Source: Kiloniella laminariae DSM 19542
GTDB taxonomy: Bacteria; Pseudomonadota; Alphaproteobacteria; Kiloniellales; Kiloniellaceae
Assembly: GCF_000374005.1 (NCBI RefSeq)
Contig: NZ_KB893134.1
Location: 48,894-112,893 of the forward strand
Direction of reading: 5' to 3'
DNA length: 64,000 bases
Shown here piece after piece: positions 17,301 through 25,322 of the stretch (position 1 is its first letter; each line of letters opens with the position of its first letter). A program made the position numbers and the translations under genes. The notes under the pieces were generated by a model. The model was not told the origin of the DNA. It worked only from the letters and a program-made list of their open reading frames with translations, and ran no database searches.

Positions 17301-19218
17301 CAAAAGCTTCATGAAATCCTTCCCTGACAGAGCTGACAGAAACTTCCAGCTCCCCCGCCAAGACCATGTTGAAATCATGCATCCACACGGATTCCCCTGT
17401 CGCTTTCGAATGAAAGTTATAGGGAATTTCACTGAGCACCTTCAGCCCCATGTTCTCCAGCATCGGCAGGACATCGGAAAGTGGAACCGGATTGTCCTTG
17501 AGATAGATCTTGAAACGGATCTGGTCCGGATCAGCCCCGAGCGGGCGATAGAGATTCATCGCCAGACCATCCCCGGCAAGAGCTTCTTCGGCCCGGGAAA
17601 GGTCAAAAACGGCATCGTTCTCGTTAAAGTGTTCCTGATAGTTCACCGGGAAAGAGGCCCCAAAACGACGCATCGCCCGGATCCCCTGCTCTTCACCGCG
17701 GGCTTCCACCAGCGCCTCTTCCAGACGGTCGGCCCAGGAACGGCCAGCCTCCGCGACCTTTTGTTCCAGCTCCTGCACATCAACAGCCGGCACCTGCCCC
17801 CGGGTAGTTTTGATGATAAAGTGAACTCTGGCCAGGGCGGTATCAGAAAGGTGGGTAAAGAAGGCACTGATCTGCCCGTCATAGGCCTGGCAAAGAATAT
17901 CAGATACCTTGCGACGCAGGGCCGTATCGAAACGATCACGCGGGATATAGGTCAGACAGGAAATAAAGCGCTCAAAGGGGTCCTTGCGCACAAAAATTGC
18001 GATCCGGCGCCGCTCCTGCAGATGCAGAATCCCCAAAGATGTGCTGAACAGCTCATCTTCTGAAATCTGGAACAGCTCGTCCCGCGGAAAGGTTTCAAGA
18101 ATATGGCTCAAGGCCTTGCTGTCGTGACTGGCCGATTTGAAGCCAGAACGATCCAGCACCTTCTTGACCTTGTGACGCAGCAGAGGAATATCACTTGGAG
18201 AACGGGCATAGGCCGTAGAGGTAAAGAGCCCGGCAAAGAGAATCTCGCCGATAACCTTGCCCTTGCTGTCAAACTGTTTGACCGCCACCGTATCGAGATG
18301 AACCGAGCGATGCACGGTAGAGCGACGATTGGCCTTGGTAATCCGGATCAAAACCGGCTGCGTCATAAAGGAACGAACTTCAGCAGGCAAGCTGCCAAAA
18401 TCGCGCAGACCATCAAAAACATGCACATTGATATCGCGCAGAACACCCAGGGAATTGGGTGCCACTTTCAGTGTTGCATCCGTTCCTGAACCATCAAACT
18501 GGTATTCCCGGTACCCCAGGAAAGTAAAGTTATCCTGCTTGAGCCAGTCCAGAAAAGCAATCGACTCACTGATTTCACCTTTGGAAACAGCAGGCGGGGA
18601 TTTTTGCACTTCATCCGCGACCACCTGCAGCTTTTCCACCATGGTCTGCCAGTCTTCCACCGCGGCTTTTACATCCGCAAAAACATCGGCGAGTTCATGC
18701 GCGATCTGGCTGTGGCTTTCCAGAACCTGTTCACTGATCTCAATATGCATGACAGATTCAGTAAGCTGTCCGGCACCCCCGCCATTGGTGTTAATCGCAA
18801 TGAGCTTGCCCTTGCCATCCCGGAGACAGCTGATCACCGGATGGATGACCAGATGTACTTCAACTTCCAGTCTTTCGAGGGCTGCTGTGACAGAATCCAC
18901 CAGAAACGGCATATCATCATTAATGACTTCAATGACGGTGTGCGATGATTTCCAGCCGTGCTCTTCCGGGCGGGGATTATAAACCCTGATTTTAGGCTCA
19001 CCAGGGCTGCGTTGCTGCAATTGCCCCCAAAGAGCCAGGGATGAACCGAAAAGATTGTCGGCGGTTTCTCCGCGCAAATCGTCTGGAGGAACGTTATCAT
19101 AGAAAGTGCGCACGAACTGCTCGATCATTGGTGCCTTGTCCGCACTCAGTTTCTTGTGCACCAGTTCCGATACTTTTTCGATACGCTCAGATATACTGTT
19201 GACGCCATTAATGGCCAT
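14392..19218 (-). CDS. gdhB: NAD-specific glutamate dehydrogenase, large (180-kDa class)
   Basis: 1608 residues, the size of the L-GDH180 class known from Caulobacter, Pseudomonas and Streptomyces. It oxidises glutamate to 2-oxoglutarate and ammonia with NAD+, a catabolic, cytosolic reaction. The N-terminal ~700 residues are the ACT-like regulatory region (LVIHPVISCLRDGKGKLIAI; GILHLQERRRIAIFVRKDPF). The catalytic core follows with LRFGSVARGGLRWSDRREDF, VGSKGGFVVKNPP, and the dinucleotide-binding part VVGVGDMSGDVFGNGML. The C-terminal ~350 residues are the helical domain. It is monocistronic, flanked by a hairpin downstream and a 680-base intergenic region upstream. The symbol varies between annotations (gdhB, gdh2). 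Confidence 0.97.
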   Translation of the reverse strand: MAINGVNSISERIEKVSELVHKKLSADKAPMIEQFVRTFYDNVPPDDLRGETADNLFGSSLALWGQLQQRSPGEPKIRVYNPRPEEHGWKSSHTVIEVINDDMPFLVDSVTAALERLEVEVHLVIHPVISCLRDGKGKLIAINTNGGGAGQLTESVMHIEISEQVLESHSQIAHELADVFADVKAAVEDWQTMVEKLQVVADEVQKSPPAVSKGEISESIAFLDWLKQDNFTFLGYREYQFDGSGTDATLKVAPNSLGVLRDINVHVFDGLRDFGSLPAEVRSFMTQPVLIRITKANRRSTVHRSVHLDTVAVKQFDSKGKVIGEILFAGLFTSTAYARSPSDIPLLRHKVKKVLDRSGFKSASHDSKALSHILETFPRDELFQISEDELFSTSLGILHLQERRRIAIFVRKDPFERFISCLTYIPRDRFDTALRRKVSDILCQAYDGQISAFFTHLSDTALARVHFIIKTTRGQVPAVDVQELEQKVAEAGRSWADRLEEALVEARGEEQGIRAMRRFGASFPVNYQEHFNENDAVFDLSRAEEALAGDGLAMNLYRPLGADPDQIRFKIYLKDNPVPLSDVLPMLENMGLKVLSEIPYNFHSKATGESVWMHDFNMVLAGELEVSVSSVREGFHEAFAAVWHGRMENDGFNRLVLRAALKVREVTILRAYCKYLLQARIPFSQSYMEQTLAQNPDLTRLLVDLFLVRFAGKGDEDRATAINQEINGLLDNVSNLDEDRIIRRFRNVIDCTLRTNFLQKAEDGKYKPYLSFKLDSRKIIDLPLPNPFREIFVYSPEVEGIHLRFGSVARGGLRWSDRREDFRTEVLGLVKAQQVKNSVIVPVGSKGGFVVKNPPPASAGREAFLESGIGCYKTFIRGLLDITDNLVTGEVVPPIDVVRRDSDDPYLVVAADKGTATFSDIANSVSVEYGFWLDDAFASGGSAGYDHKKMGITAKGAWESVKRHFRELGKDIQQEPFTVVGVGDMSGDVFGNGMLLSPQIKLVGAFNHMHIFVDPEPDVAKSFAERQRLFNLPRSAWTDYEAKLISQGGGVFERSAKSIKISKEMKSLFEISEDELAPMDLMRAMLKSKAELLWFGGIGTYIKQSGESHADAGDRANDALRINAKQLRCKVVGEGANLGMTHPARVEFAQAGGLINTDFLDNSAGVDCSDHEVNIKILLGAVEAEGDITRKQRDKLLESMTDEVGELVLRDNYLQSQAISVTANIGGRLLDRIARYMRSLEKQGLLNRAIEFLPDDEMVLERMKQGTGFERPELATLMSYSKIALYDELLSSNLPDDPYMEGPLIDYFPTALRKKYAKQIGLHRLRREIIATVITNDMVNRVGITFVYEVKEKTGLASCDIARAYTIAREVFGMRQLFDMIEELDNKAPASLQSSLLAECGRLIEQGTVWFLRNGTHPLDINQEIASYASEVEIIAKQLEKLVSKDNASLLANQIKNYVKQGVPADIAKQIAGLRLLTPACDIVRLAQRLKMPVDKVGSTYFSIGERYGFDWLRGAAGRLPSESAWDKLAVTAIVDDLFGHQGELTARVLEAAGKVDRVEAAIKEWAESKKPLVNRTEQILAELNAAGKPDYAMLAVANRQLKNMVSA

Positions 19219-19899
19219 TGCTCTACCCTCGGACCGCTGTCGCTTTGTTATTAGGTTTTTTTGCTCTATTCGACGCCTTTGCCCCTGATCCGACCCAAGG
19301 GACGAAAGACCCCCACAAGTTAACCTATTTAGAAAGCAATGTGAGTAAAAAATGTGCCGTAATCAGGATATTTCTCCTACCCCTCAAGAAACGATGGAAT
19401 TCATCGCCAAACCACGCTTTATTATTGAAGTGTAATTATAATTTACCCGTAAAAAGATTATTTTACGATGTATTTTCCTGAATAGGTCACCCTGCCTGTC
19501 CCGGACAACAGAGTCGAAATGACCTCATCTGGCAAAGCCCGGAATAAATACCAAACCCGGAAAATTCATTTCTTCAAATTTCCAACACAGAGGCGGCACA
19601 GGGTCGGCGCAATTACTGCGTAACTTGATGGTGATGTAATCGGCGGCCCCAGGCCAGAAGGGTTTCGAGCTGGATTTCGAAATGGATTTCGGTCTTGGAA
19701 AATCCGGCAAAATAAACATGGCAACAAGAATTGGTGAAGAACTTGCACCCGTTAAACAAAAAGGATAATTCTATGTGCATGAGTCTGATCTTGAACCCGA
19801 CAGCTGTGCGAATGCGTGCAGGCACCCGAATGACCAGCGGCGCTTTTATGCCGAGCCTTTCGCCTGCCTGTTACTTTCTTTGCCCAACGAGATCTGACC
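19219..19899. other. 680-base intergenic region upstream of glutamate dehydrogenase
   Basis: No gene in this stretch is convincing. It must contain the promoter of the divergent glutamate dehydrogenase gene. Visible features are an inverted repeat CGTAAAA-6 nt-TTTTACG at 19448-19467, a short direct repeat of TGGATTTCG near 19672-19693, and a 53-codon frame from ATG 19773 that has a good AAGGA ribosome binding site (19760-19766) but runs out of frame into the next gene. That frame could be a small leader peptide; I do not call it as a gene. Confidence 0.4.
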
Positions 19900-20265
19900 A
19901 TGTCCAGCCCCCTCTATGCCTGCCCAGCAGATAAAACTGCCCCACTGATCTTTGCCCGAATAGAATTTTCTTTGGGGGATCAAGCGCTTGATGTTGTCAT
20001 CAATCTGCTGCAGAAGCGCGGGTATCTCCCCTGTGAAATAGCAGAGCCACTGCCCGCCGCAGACAACGACACGTTCTTATCCCAGAAGGAAAAAAGTATC
20101 AGTTTGATGCTGCAATCAGATATCGATCCTCACTGGATCGTACCTTTTGGCCGATGGCTGATACGGAAAGCGTTACTTAAACAGCTTAAACTCGAGCTTG
20201 TTGATGCAAAGGGGGAGATTCTGGCTGCTGTTCAACTTTATGGCACAGGTAAAAGCAGCTTCTGA
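19900..20265 (+). CDS. Hypothetical protein, 121 residues
   Basis: I do not recognise this protein. It is soluble, has no signal peptide, and contains a hydrophobic/charged segment (WIVPFGRWLIRKALLKQLKL) near residues 79-98. Codon use is like the neighbours. The 3' end overlaps the convergent secreted-protein gene by 28 bases. No strong Shine-Dalgarno sequence is evident before ATG 19900; the preceding ATG-rich short frame could couple to it. Existence is moderately supported; function is unknown. Confidence 0.5.
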   Translation: MSSPLYACPADKTAPLIFARIEFSLGDQALDVVINLLQKRGYLPCEIAEPLPAADNDTFLSQKEKSISLMLQSDIDPHWIVPFGRWLIRKALLKQLKLELVDAKGEILAAVQLYGTGKSSF

Positions 20266-20624
20266 AGCTGAGGGTCTTTCAATATTTTGGGACACTGGCT
20301 ATCTAGCATCGCGAGATAGAGGAAAAAATTCCCGGTTTCAGCCTTGAATGCTGCCTGATCTTCGGGGCGAAGTCCCTGGCGACGAACCAGACGGCTGAAA
20401 GGCACCTTCAAGCTCTCCGGTGTCTTTGCCAAAACAGCCTCCGTCGCACAGTCACAATGTTGCTTCATCTTTGCCGCTTCAACAGCACCAATACGCTTGC
20501 CCAGCTCCGCCAGACAAAAGCTATAGGTTTCATCCCGTTTCAGCTCCCCTGCAGCCAAGACAACAGTGTTGCCCGCGACAAACAGCCCCCCTGCAAACAG
20601 CAGGGTTTTCAGCCAAAGCTTCAT
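20238..20624 (-). CDS. Small secreted cysteine-containing protein of unknown function
   Basis: A 128-residue protein with a clear Sec signal peptide (MKLWLKTLLFAGGLFVAG, then a VLAA cleavage region), so periplasmic. The mature part has four cysteines (SFCLAE, KQHCDCATE, DSQC), able to form two disulfides. The longer reading frame to 20834 is not used: ATG 20622-20624 overlaps the stop of the upstream membrane gene as ATGA and follows GAGAGGAATCC. The family is unknown to me. Expression is presumably coupled to the DUF2842-like gene. Confidence 0.75.
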   Translation of the reverse strand: MKLWLKTLLFAGGLFVAGNTVVLAAGELKRDETYSFCLAELGKRIGAVEAAKMKQHCDCATEAVLAKTPESLKVPFSRLVRRQGLRPEDQAAFKAETGNFFLYLAMLDSQCPKILKDPQLQKLLLPVP

Positions 20625-20827
20625 TGTTCGGATTCCTCTCGTTTCCGCTTCATCCAGAACATAAGTTTTGCTATCGGGTAAATCCAGACCAATCCGACAA
20701 AAGGGTAATAGAGAAGATGGACGTACCAGTAATCCGGTAGCCAGTCTGTTCCGATCGTGACCACAAGAGTTACATAGGCCAGTAAGAACAAAAATGTCAG
20801 AAAATATAGCGATAAAGATTTGGCCAA
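20621..20827 (-). CDS. DUF2842-like small inner-membrane protein
   Basis: 68 residues with two transmembrane helices (residues 6-27 and 37-58) and a charged C-terminal tail (KRKREESEQ). The pattern, with a short loop LPDYWYVH, then LLYYPFVGLVWIYPI and a final WMKRK, is what I know from the alphaproteobacterial DUF2842 family. It is hidden within a longer frame of the next gene and ends in the ATGA overlap that starts that gene, so the two are translationally coupled. Function is unknown. Confidence 0.72.
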   Translation of the reverse strand: MAKSLSLYFLTFLFLLAYVTLVVTIGTDWLPDYWYVHLLYYPFVGLVWIYPIAKLMFWMKRKREESEQ

Positions 20828-20834
20828 CGGACAA

Positions 20835-21167
20835 ATACCCTCACAGGATCAGAATAACAGTTCACGATATATTACCGCTGAGTGATAGCTGAAAGAAGAA
20901 GTAAAAAACAGCCAAATCGCCTTCCTCCGCCTTCTCACATTACCTTTGTGTCAAGAGAGCCGTCAGACTTAAGCTTACTAAAGGGTCTTTAATTTCTTTC
21001 TCCAAATACCTACGAAAATACAACTTTAGGCATAAAATTCCAAAACGTCAGAAAAGCCGGCCAGTCGGCTACGCCGAGAAGCAGAATATAATCAAACAAA
21101 ATTTGAATTGGCGAGAAATATACAAAAGAAAAAACCCGGCCAAAGCCGGGTCATTTTCGAACAACAC
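20835..21167. other. Intergenic region between DUF2842-like gene and tRNA-Gly
   Basis: AT-rich, no gene visible on either strand. It contains the tRNA terminator at its right end (21128-21151) and presumably the promoter of the minus-strand DUF2842-like operon at its left end. Confidence 0.5.
21128..21151 (-). terminator. Rho-independent terminator of tRNA-Gly
   Basis: On the minus strand ACCCGGC, loop TTTG, GCCGGGT is followed by TTTTT, 17 bases after the tRNA 3' end. Confidence 0.85.
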
Positions 21168-21242
21168 TGGAGCGGGCGATGAGATTCGAACTCACGACAT
21201 TCACCTTGGCAAGGTGACGCTCTACCCCTGAGCTACGCCCGC
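21168..21242 (-). tRNA. tRNA-Gly (anticodon GCC)
   Basis: 75 nucleotides on the minus strand, with a complete cloverleaf. Acceptor stem GCGGGCG/CGCCCGC is 7 bp, the D arm contains TAGCTCAGGGGTAGAGC, the anticodon arm is TCACC-TTGCCAA-GGTGA with anticodon GCC, and the T arm contains GTTCGAATC. The 3' end is encoded as TCCA, so CCA is in the DNA. It decodes GGC and GGU. A terminator follows directly. Confidence 0.98.
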
Positions 21243-21418
21243 GCTCTCTGTGTTGGTGACGGGTATTTACTCCACGGTGTTTACCTTTGCAAGGGCTTTT
21301 TTCAAAATAATATTCTTCCTTGCCTCCAGGAGAGTACAAAAGCTAAAAAAACAGGCAGAGCTGTATCGCTTACGCTATTCAAGCTTCATAACCTGCGACA
21401 GCTAAAGGCAGAAAACTG

Positions 21419-21955
21419 ATGACCACTCCTCTATCCCCCCTAACACCGCCGCAGCTTTTACAAAAACTGCAGGATCTGGGAATCCAGACAGAGACCAAAA
21501 CACATGCCCCGGTATTTACTGTCGAGGAATCCAAGGCATTGCGGGGCGATCTTCCCGGAGCTCATACAAAAAACCTGTTCTTGCGCAACAAAAAGGGACA
21601 GATGTGGCTTCTCGTCTGCCTTGAAGACAGAAAGATCGATATCAAAACTCTAGGCACGGCTCTCGGGGCCGGAAAACTTTCTTTTGGCAGCTCAGACAGG
21701 CTAATGGAATTTTTGGGGGTCGAGCCCGGGTCGGTGTCAGCTTTCGCCGCGGTAAATGATCGCAATATTGCTGTAAAGGTTATTCTTGATAAACAGATGA
21801 TGCAGCAATCCCCGATCAACTGTCACCCTCTGATCAACAGCATGACCACAGCGTTATCACCGGAAAATCTTGTTCTTTTCCTTGAAAGCATCGACCATAG
21901 TCCCGAACTACTGGACATGGATAATCTGGACGAATCATGCCGTGATGCAGACTGA
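21419..21955 (+). CDS. Prolyl-tRNA editing protein, ProXp-ala/YbaK-like
   Basis: 178 residues of the YbaK/aminoacyl-tRNA deacylase domain. In the family these free-standing cytosolic enzymes hydrolyse mischarged Ala-tRNA(Pro) or Cys-tRNA(Pro). Diagnostic pieces are PVFTVEESKALRGDLPGAHTKNLFLRNKKG (catalytic Lys in AHTKNLFL), LGVEPGSVSAFAAVND and the C-terminal CHPLINSMT, matching the FHPL(T/N) motif of PrdX/ProXp-ala. It stands alone between tRNA-Gly and the CnoX-like gene. I prefer ProXp-ala to YbaK because of the longer C-terminus and the GSVSAF motif. Confidence 0.88.
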   Translation: MTTPLSPLTPPQLLQKLQDLGIQTETKTHAPVFTVEESKALRGDLPGAHTKNLFLRNKKGQMWLLVCLEDRKIDIKTLGTALGAGKLSFGSSDRLMEFLGVEPGSVSAFAAVNDRNIAVKVILDKQMMQQSPINCHPLINSMTTALSPENLVLFLESIDHSPELLDMDNLDESCRDAD

Positions 21956-22053
21956 GCTGTTATTCCTTGCAGAAGACAGGCCGAATCATCATCTTGGCAG
22001 GCAGATTCTCTTTAGTTTGATTTAACACATCAGAAGTCACGGACAACGGCATC

Positions 22054-22968
22054 ATGGAAACACTTATTGGCGAATCTCCCGCTCCAAAAGCTGACCTTAT
22101 CAAGGATTCCAATCAGCAGGAATTTGCTCAGGACGTTGTAAAGGCATCAATGGATCAACCGGTTCTGGTTGATTTCTGGGCCCCCTGGTGCGGGCCTTGC
22201 AAACAGATGATGCCAGCACTTGAATCTGCCGTTCTTGCCGCCAAAGGCGCTGTGAAGCTGGTCAAGATCAATATCGACGAAAACCAGATGCTCGCTTCCC
22301 AGCTTCGTGTCCAGTCCGTTCCAACCGTCTATGCCTTTTATCAGGGTCAGCCTGTTGATGGCTTTAACGGTGCCTTGCCGCCAAGTCAGCTGACACAGTT
22401 TATCGAACAGCTGATCAAAAAAACCGGCGCTGAAAAAGCTGACCCTGTCGCCGATGCACTGGAGCAGGCTACACTGGCTCTGGAAAACGATGATGCATTG
22501 GCAGCCATTTCAATCTATAGCCAGATTTTGGAGCACTTCCCGGAAAACGAAGCCGCACTTGTCGGACTGCTCAAAAGCCAGCTTGCTGCTAAAATGACTG
22601 AGGAAGCCCGTGACTTTTTTGAGCAACTCCCCGAGGAAATTAGGACCAAACCTGAATTCTCTGCTATCATCACCAAGCTTGAACTTGCCGCTCAGTCTCT
22701 TGATAGTACAGCCGTTCTGGAGTTGCGCAGAAAAATTGAACAGACCCCCTCTGACCACCAGACAAGATACGAACTGGCACAGGCTCTTCAGGCCGAAGAC
22801 AACCGCGAGGAGGCTGCAGATCATCTTCTCTATATCATCAAGACGGATCGCAGCTGGAATGAAGATGCGGCAAAGGTCCAGTTGTTAAAGTATTTCGAAG
22901 CCTGGGGTATGAAGGATCCTATGACTGTTAAGGCCCGCAGTCGGCTTGCAGCCATACTCTTCAGCTAG
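22054..22968 (+). CDS. cnoX: Thioredoxin-TPR co-chaperone, CnoX/YbbN-like
   Basis: 304 residues: an N-terminal thioredoxin domain (residues 20-130) with an intact WCGPC active site at 45-49, then a C-terminal tetratricopeptide-repeat region rich in ALEQATLALENDDALAAISI-like helices. E. coli CnoX lacks one active-site Cys, but other proteobacterial versions keep both, as here, and are redox-active. Family members bind oxidatively unfolded proteins and pass them to GroEL or DnaK in the cytosol. It precedes a Lon N-terminal-domain gene by 44 bases, so this may be a small protein quality-control operon running on to Trm112 and DUF971. Confidence 0.92.
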   Translation: METLIGESPAPKADLIKDSNQQEFAQDVVKASMDQPVLVDFWAPWCGPCKQMMPALESAVLAAKGAVKLVKINIDENQMLASQLRVQSVPTVYAFYQGQPVDGFNGALPPSQLTQFIEQLIKKTGAEKADPVADALEQATLALENDDALAAISIYSQILEHFPENEAALVGLLKSQLAAKMTEEARDFFEQLPEEIRTKPEFSAIITKLELAAQSLDSTAVLELRRKIEQTPSDHQTRYELAQALQAEDNREEAADHLLYIIKTDRSWNEDAAKVQLLKYFEAWGMKDPMTVKARSRLAAILFS

Positions 22969-23012
22969 GGCATGGGCTACAAGGCCGTGCCTGTCATCAT
23001 TGGGAATCAAAT

Positions 23013-23672
23013 ATGACACGTGGTTTTTTTGACCCGAAGTACAGCAAGCTTCCAGAGGATATCCCGCTCTTTCCTCTCGCCGGAGCACTGTTGCTTCCTG
23101 GTGGCACCCTGCCCCTTAATGTCTTTGAACCCCGCTATCTTACCATGGTTGACCACGCCCTGAGCCAGGCACGCTGCATCGGCATGATTCAACCCTGCCA
23201 GGAAAGTAAGGATGAAGGCACCGCGAATCTTTACAATATCGGCTGTCTGGGACGGATCACCTCCTTTATGGAGACCGATGATGGACGCTACCTTATTTCC
23301 CTCCAAGGACTGATTCGCTTCAAGATGACAACAGAATGCAATCATCCCTTCGGATTCAGGCAGGCCCGTTGTGACTACAGCAGCTATCGCAGTGATATCG
23401 AGGAAAGCGGAACAGAAACAGTCGATCGTACCCGTCTGCTAAAATGTCTGGAAAGTTACTTTGAAATCAACAACATCAATGCTGACTGGAAAGCGATTGA
23501 ACACACAGAAAACAGCCGACTGGTCAATACTCTGGCCATGATCTGTCCTTTTTCCGCAGCAGAAAAGCAGGCCATACTTGAAGCCCGGACCCTGTCTGAA
23601 CGCGCCGAAGTTATGGAAACGATTATGGATATGGCCATTCATCAGAAAAATCAGAATCTTGCGACACAATAA
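23013..23672 (+). CDS. Lon N-terminal (substrate-binding) domain protein
   Basis: 219 residues covering only the Lon LAN domain (IPLFPLAGALLLPGGTLPLN near 25-44, then EPRYLTMVDHAL and later the AEKQAILEA helix). The ATPase and protease domains are absent, which is normal for this free-standing family. Its role is unclear; the LAN domain binds protein substrates in Lon. Gene order CnoX, LAN protein, Trm112-like is recurrent in alphaproteobacteria to my knowledge, and fits a quality-control function. Confidence 0.9.
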   Translation: MTRGFFDPKYSKLPEDIPLFPLAGALLLPGGTLPLNVFEPRYLTMVDHALSQARCIGMIQPCQESKDEGTANLYNIGCLGRITSFMETDDGRYLISLQGLIRFKMTTECNHPFGFRQARCDYSSYRSDIEESGTETVDRTRLLKCLESYFEINNINADWKAIEHTENSRLVNTLAMICPFSAAEKQAILEARTLSERAEVMETIMDMAIHQKNQNLATQ

Positions 23673-23746
23673 TGTTTCTGTAATCTCGACTTTCAGAGTA
23701 GAGAACTCACAGGACAATCTGAATTCAGGAATAAATGGAGCCCAGA

Positions 23747-23941
23747 ATGAGCGACGATCCGCGTGTTGACAGAAAACTGTTAGAAATCCTTGTTTGCCCA
23801 GTCACCAAAGGGCCTCTTGAGTATGATAGCGCTAAAAATGAACTGATTTCCCGGCAGGCTAAATTGGCCTACCCAATTCGTGAAGGCATTCCAATCATGC
23901 TTGCAGATGAAGCCCGCACTCTGGATCAGGCATCAGCATAA
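23747..23941 (+). CDS. Trm112 family protein
   Basis: A 64-residue zinc-ribbon-like protein: [18 protein letters not shown], then [19 protein letters not shown]. This is the bacterial UPF0434/YcaR form, with the single CPV(T) motif instead of two CxxC pairs. In eukaryotes and archaea Trm112 activates RNA and protein methyltransferases; the bacterial role is not settled. I chose ATG 23747 because GGAG precedes it and homologues begin here; ATG 23735 with its own AGGA is an alternative adding four residues. Confidence 0.88.
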   Translation: MSDDPRVDRKLLEILVCPVTKGPLEYDSAKNELISRQAKLAYPIREGIPIMLADEARTLDQASA

Positions 23942-23990
23942 GCTCACCGGAAAGCACGCCAACAGGCAAAACAAAGAAGAATTTCAGTCC

Positions 23991-24389
23991 ATGGACCGTT
24001 CGATCAAGGAAGAAAACGCCCAGTCTTTTGATACTGAGCACTGGCCGACCGACATCCGCTATAAATCAGATGAGCGGACCCTGAATATCACCTTTGATAA
24101 CGGTGAAAGCTATAGCTTGCCTGCCGAATTTCTCAGGGTAGAAAGTCCTTCAGCCGAAGTACAGGGACACCACCCCAGCCAGAAACAAATTCTTTCCGGG
24201 CGCCGGATGGTTGGGATTATAAAAATAGAACAAGTTGGAAATTATGCCGTCAGGCTGACCTTCGATGACCTGCATGACAGTGGCATCTATTCCTGGCAAT
24301 ACCTCTACAAGCTGGCCCGAGATCAAAATGGACTCTGGCAGAAATATCTGGATACACTCTCGACAAAAGGTCTTTCACGAGACCCATAA
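23991..24389 (+). CDS. DUF971 domain protein (gamma-butyrobetaine hydroxylase-like N-terminal domain)
   Basis: 132 residues from ATG 23991. The DUF971 core is evident: WPTDIRYKSDERTLNITFDNG, YSLPAEFLRVESPSAEVQGH, then GNYAVRLTFDDLHDSGIYSW. This domain forms the N-terminus of eukaryotic gamma-butyrobetaine hydroxylase and is close to proteins linked to Fe-S cluster carriers. A longer frame back to 23880 overlaps the Trm112 gene out of phase and is not needed. It lies 49 bases after Trm112 and is probably the last gene of the operon starting at 22054. Confidence 0.87.
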   Translation: MDRSIKEENAQSFDTEHWPTDIRYKSDERTLNITFDNGESYSLPAEFLRVESPSAEVQGHHPSQKQILSGRRMVGIIKIEQVGNYAVRLTFDDLHDSGIYSWQYLYKLARDQNGLWQKYLDTLSTKGLSRDP

Positions 24390-24466
24390 CAATATTTTAC
24401 AGTCGCAAGATATACCATGCCAGATAAGCGGCCCCCGTTAATCCTGCCTTTTTGTCGAAATTACAT

Positions 24467-25159
24467 CTATTGAGGGGCTCGAATCACGACGACGGAAGGT
24501 TTTCCGTCGAGCTGAGACAACACAGGAAGCCATTCAGGCGGACAAGACTGTTGGGCAGATCCCTTGTGGCAAGCCCATCCGGTTCTGATACCTTCAAAAG
24601 CAGCCCGCATGGCATTTTCAGTAACTGGTTGCGCCCCGACCTCAAATTCAGGCACTCGAAATACATGTTGAATCAAATAGAGCGCATTACGGCCAACCGT
24701 GGCCCGGAACAAAGCGACTTCACCAGTATTGCGTGTCAGATCACGGGTACAGTTAATTAACCTGAAGCCGGTAGGAAAGCCGTTCACCTGATCTTTCAGG
24801 GGCGGCGTTGCCCCGCTGGCCTCACAATTTTGTCCGTAAATCTCTGCAAGCTCATTGAGAAAATCATCGACATTGCCCCCGGCCCATCCGGGAAAAACCT
24901 GAACAGTGATCATATCGGTCCAGTTCTCGACATGCTGGCCCGGCGGTAACCATTCTGCAGTTGTCTGCTGCTGTTCAGTTGCTCGCGGCAAGGCATGCCA
25001 GCCTTCGGGTAAAGCTGCAAAAAAAACCTCGCCCTCCCCGCCCTGGGCAATAACGGAATCACCCGCAGCCTGCACGGTAGCCACAGGCATAAAGGCCAGC
25101 AACAGAGTTGCACTGAATTGCCGCCACAGCTTTATTTTCGACAAGAACCCAAGTCGCAT
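24467..25159 (-). CDS. Secreted protein of unknown function
   Basis: 230 residues from ATG 25159, chosen because GGAGAG sits 6 bases before it; the frame also starts at 25177. A signal peptide (basic MRLGFLSKIKLWRQ, then FSATLLLAFMPVATVQAA) predicts export to the periplasm. The mature part has four cysteines in two pairs (QNCEAS and INCTRD; WACHKG and QSCPPEW) and no motif I recognise. It converges with the DUF971 gene and lies in the same direction as the UbiH-like gene. Function unknown. Confidence 0.72.
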   Translation of the reverse strand: MRLGFLSKIKLWRQFSATLLLAFMPVATVQAAGDSVIAQGGEGEVFFAALPEGWHALPRATEQQQTTAEWLPPGQHVENWTDMITVQVFPGWAGGNVDDFLNELAEIYGQNCEASGATPPLKDQVNGFPTGFRLINCTRDLTRNTGEVALFRATVGRNALYLIQHVFRVPEFEVGAQPVTENAMRAAFEGIRTGWACHKGSAQQSCPPEWLPVLSQLDGKPSVVVIRAPQ

Positions 25160-25322
25160 GGATTTCTCTCCAACCACTACACACCACCCGAAAAAGGCAC
25201 CTCTTGCCCTGATGTTTCCTGTACAGGCGGTCTATCTATTCCCAACAGGAAGTATCATGACAAATCTATCAACACTTTGATCATAGAAAGCAACTCAGGC
25301 AAATTTGTGGCTTTCCCTCAAA

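Noticed and set aside
19773-19934. 53-codon frame beginning with a good ribosome binding site
   Set aside because: Composition does not look coding and it ends out of frame inside the gene at 19900; could be a leader peptide but is not supported.
20625-20834. Longer start for the secreted cysteine protein
   Set aside because: It would cover the DUF2842-like gene in another frame and bury the signal peptide.
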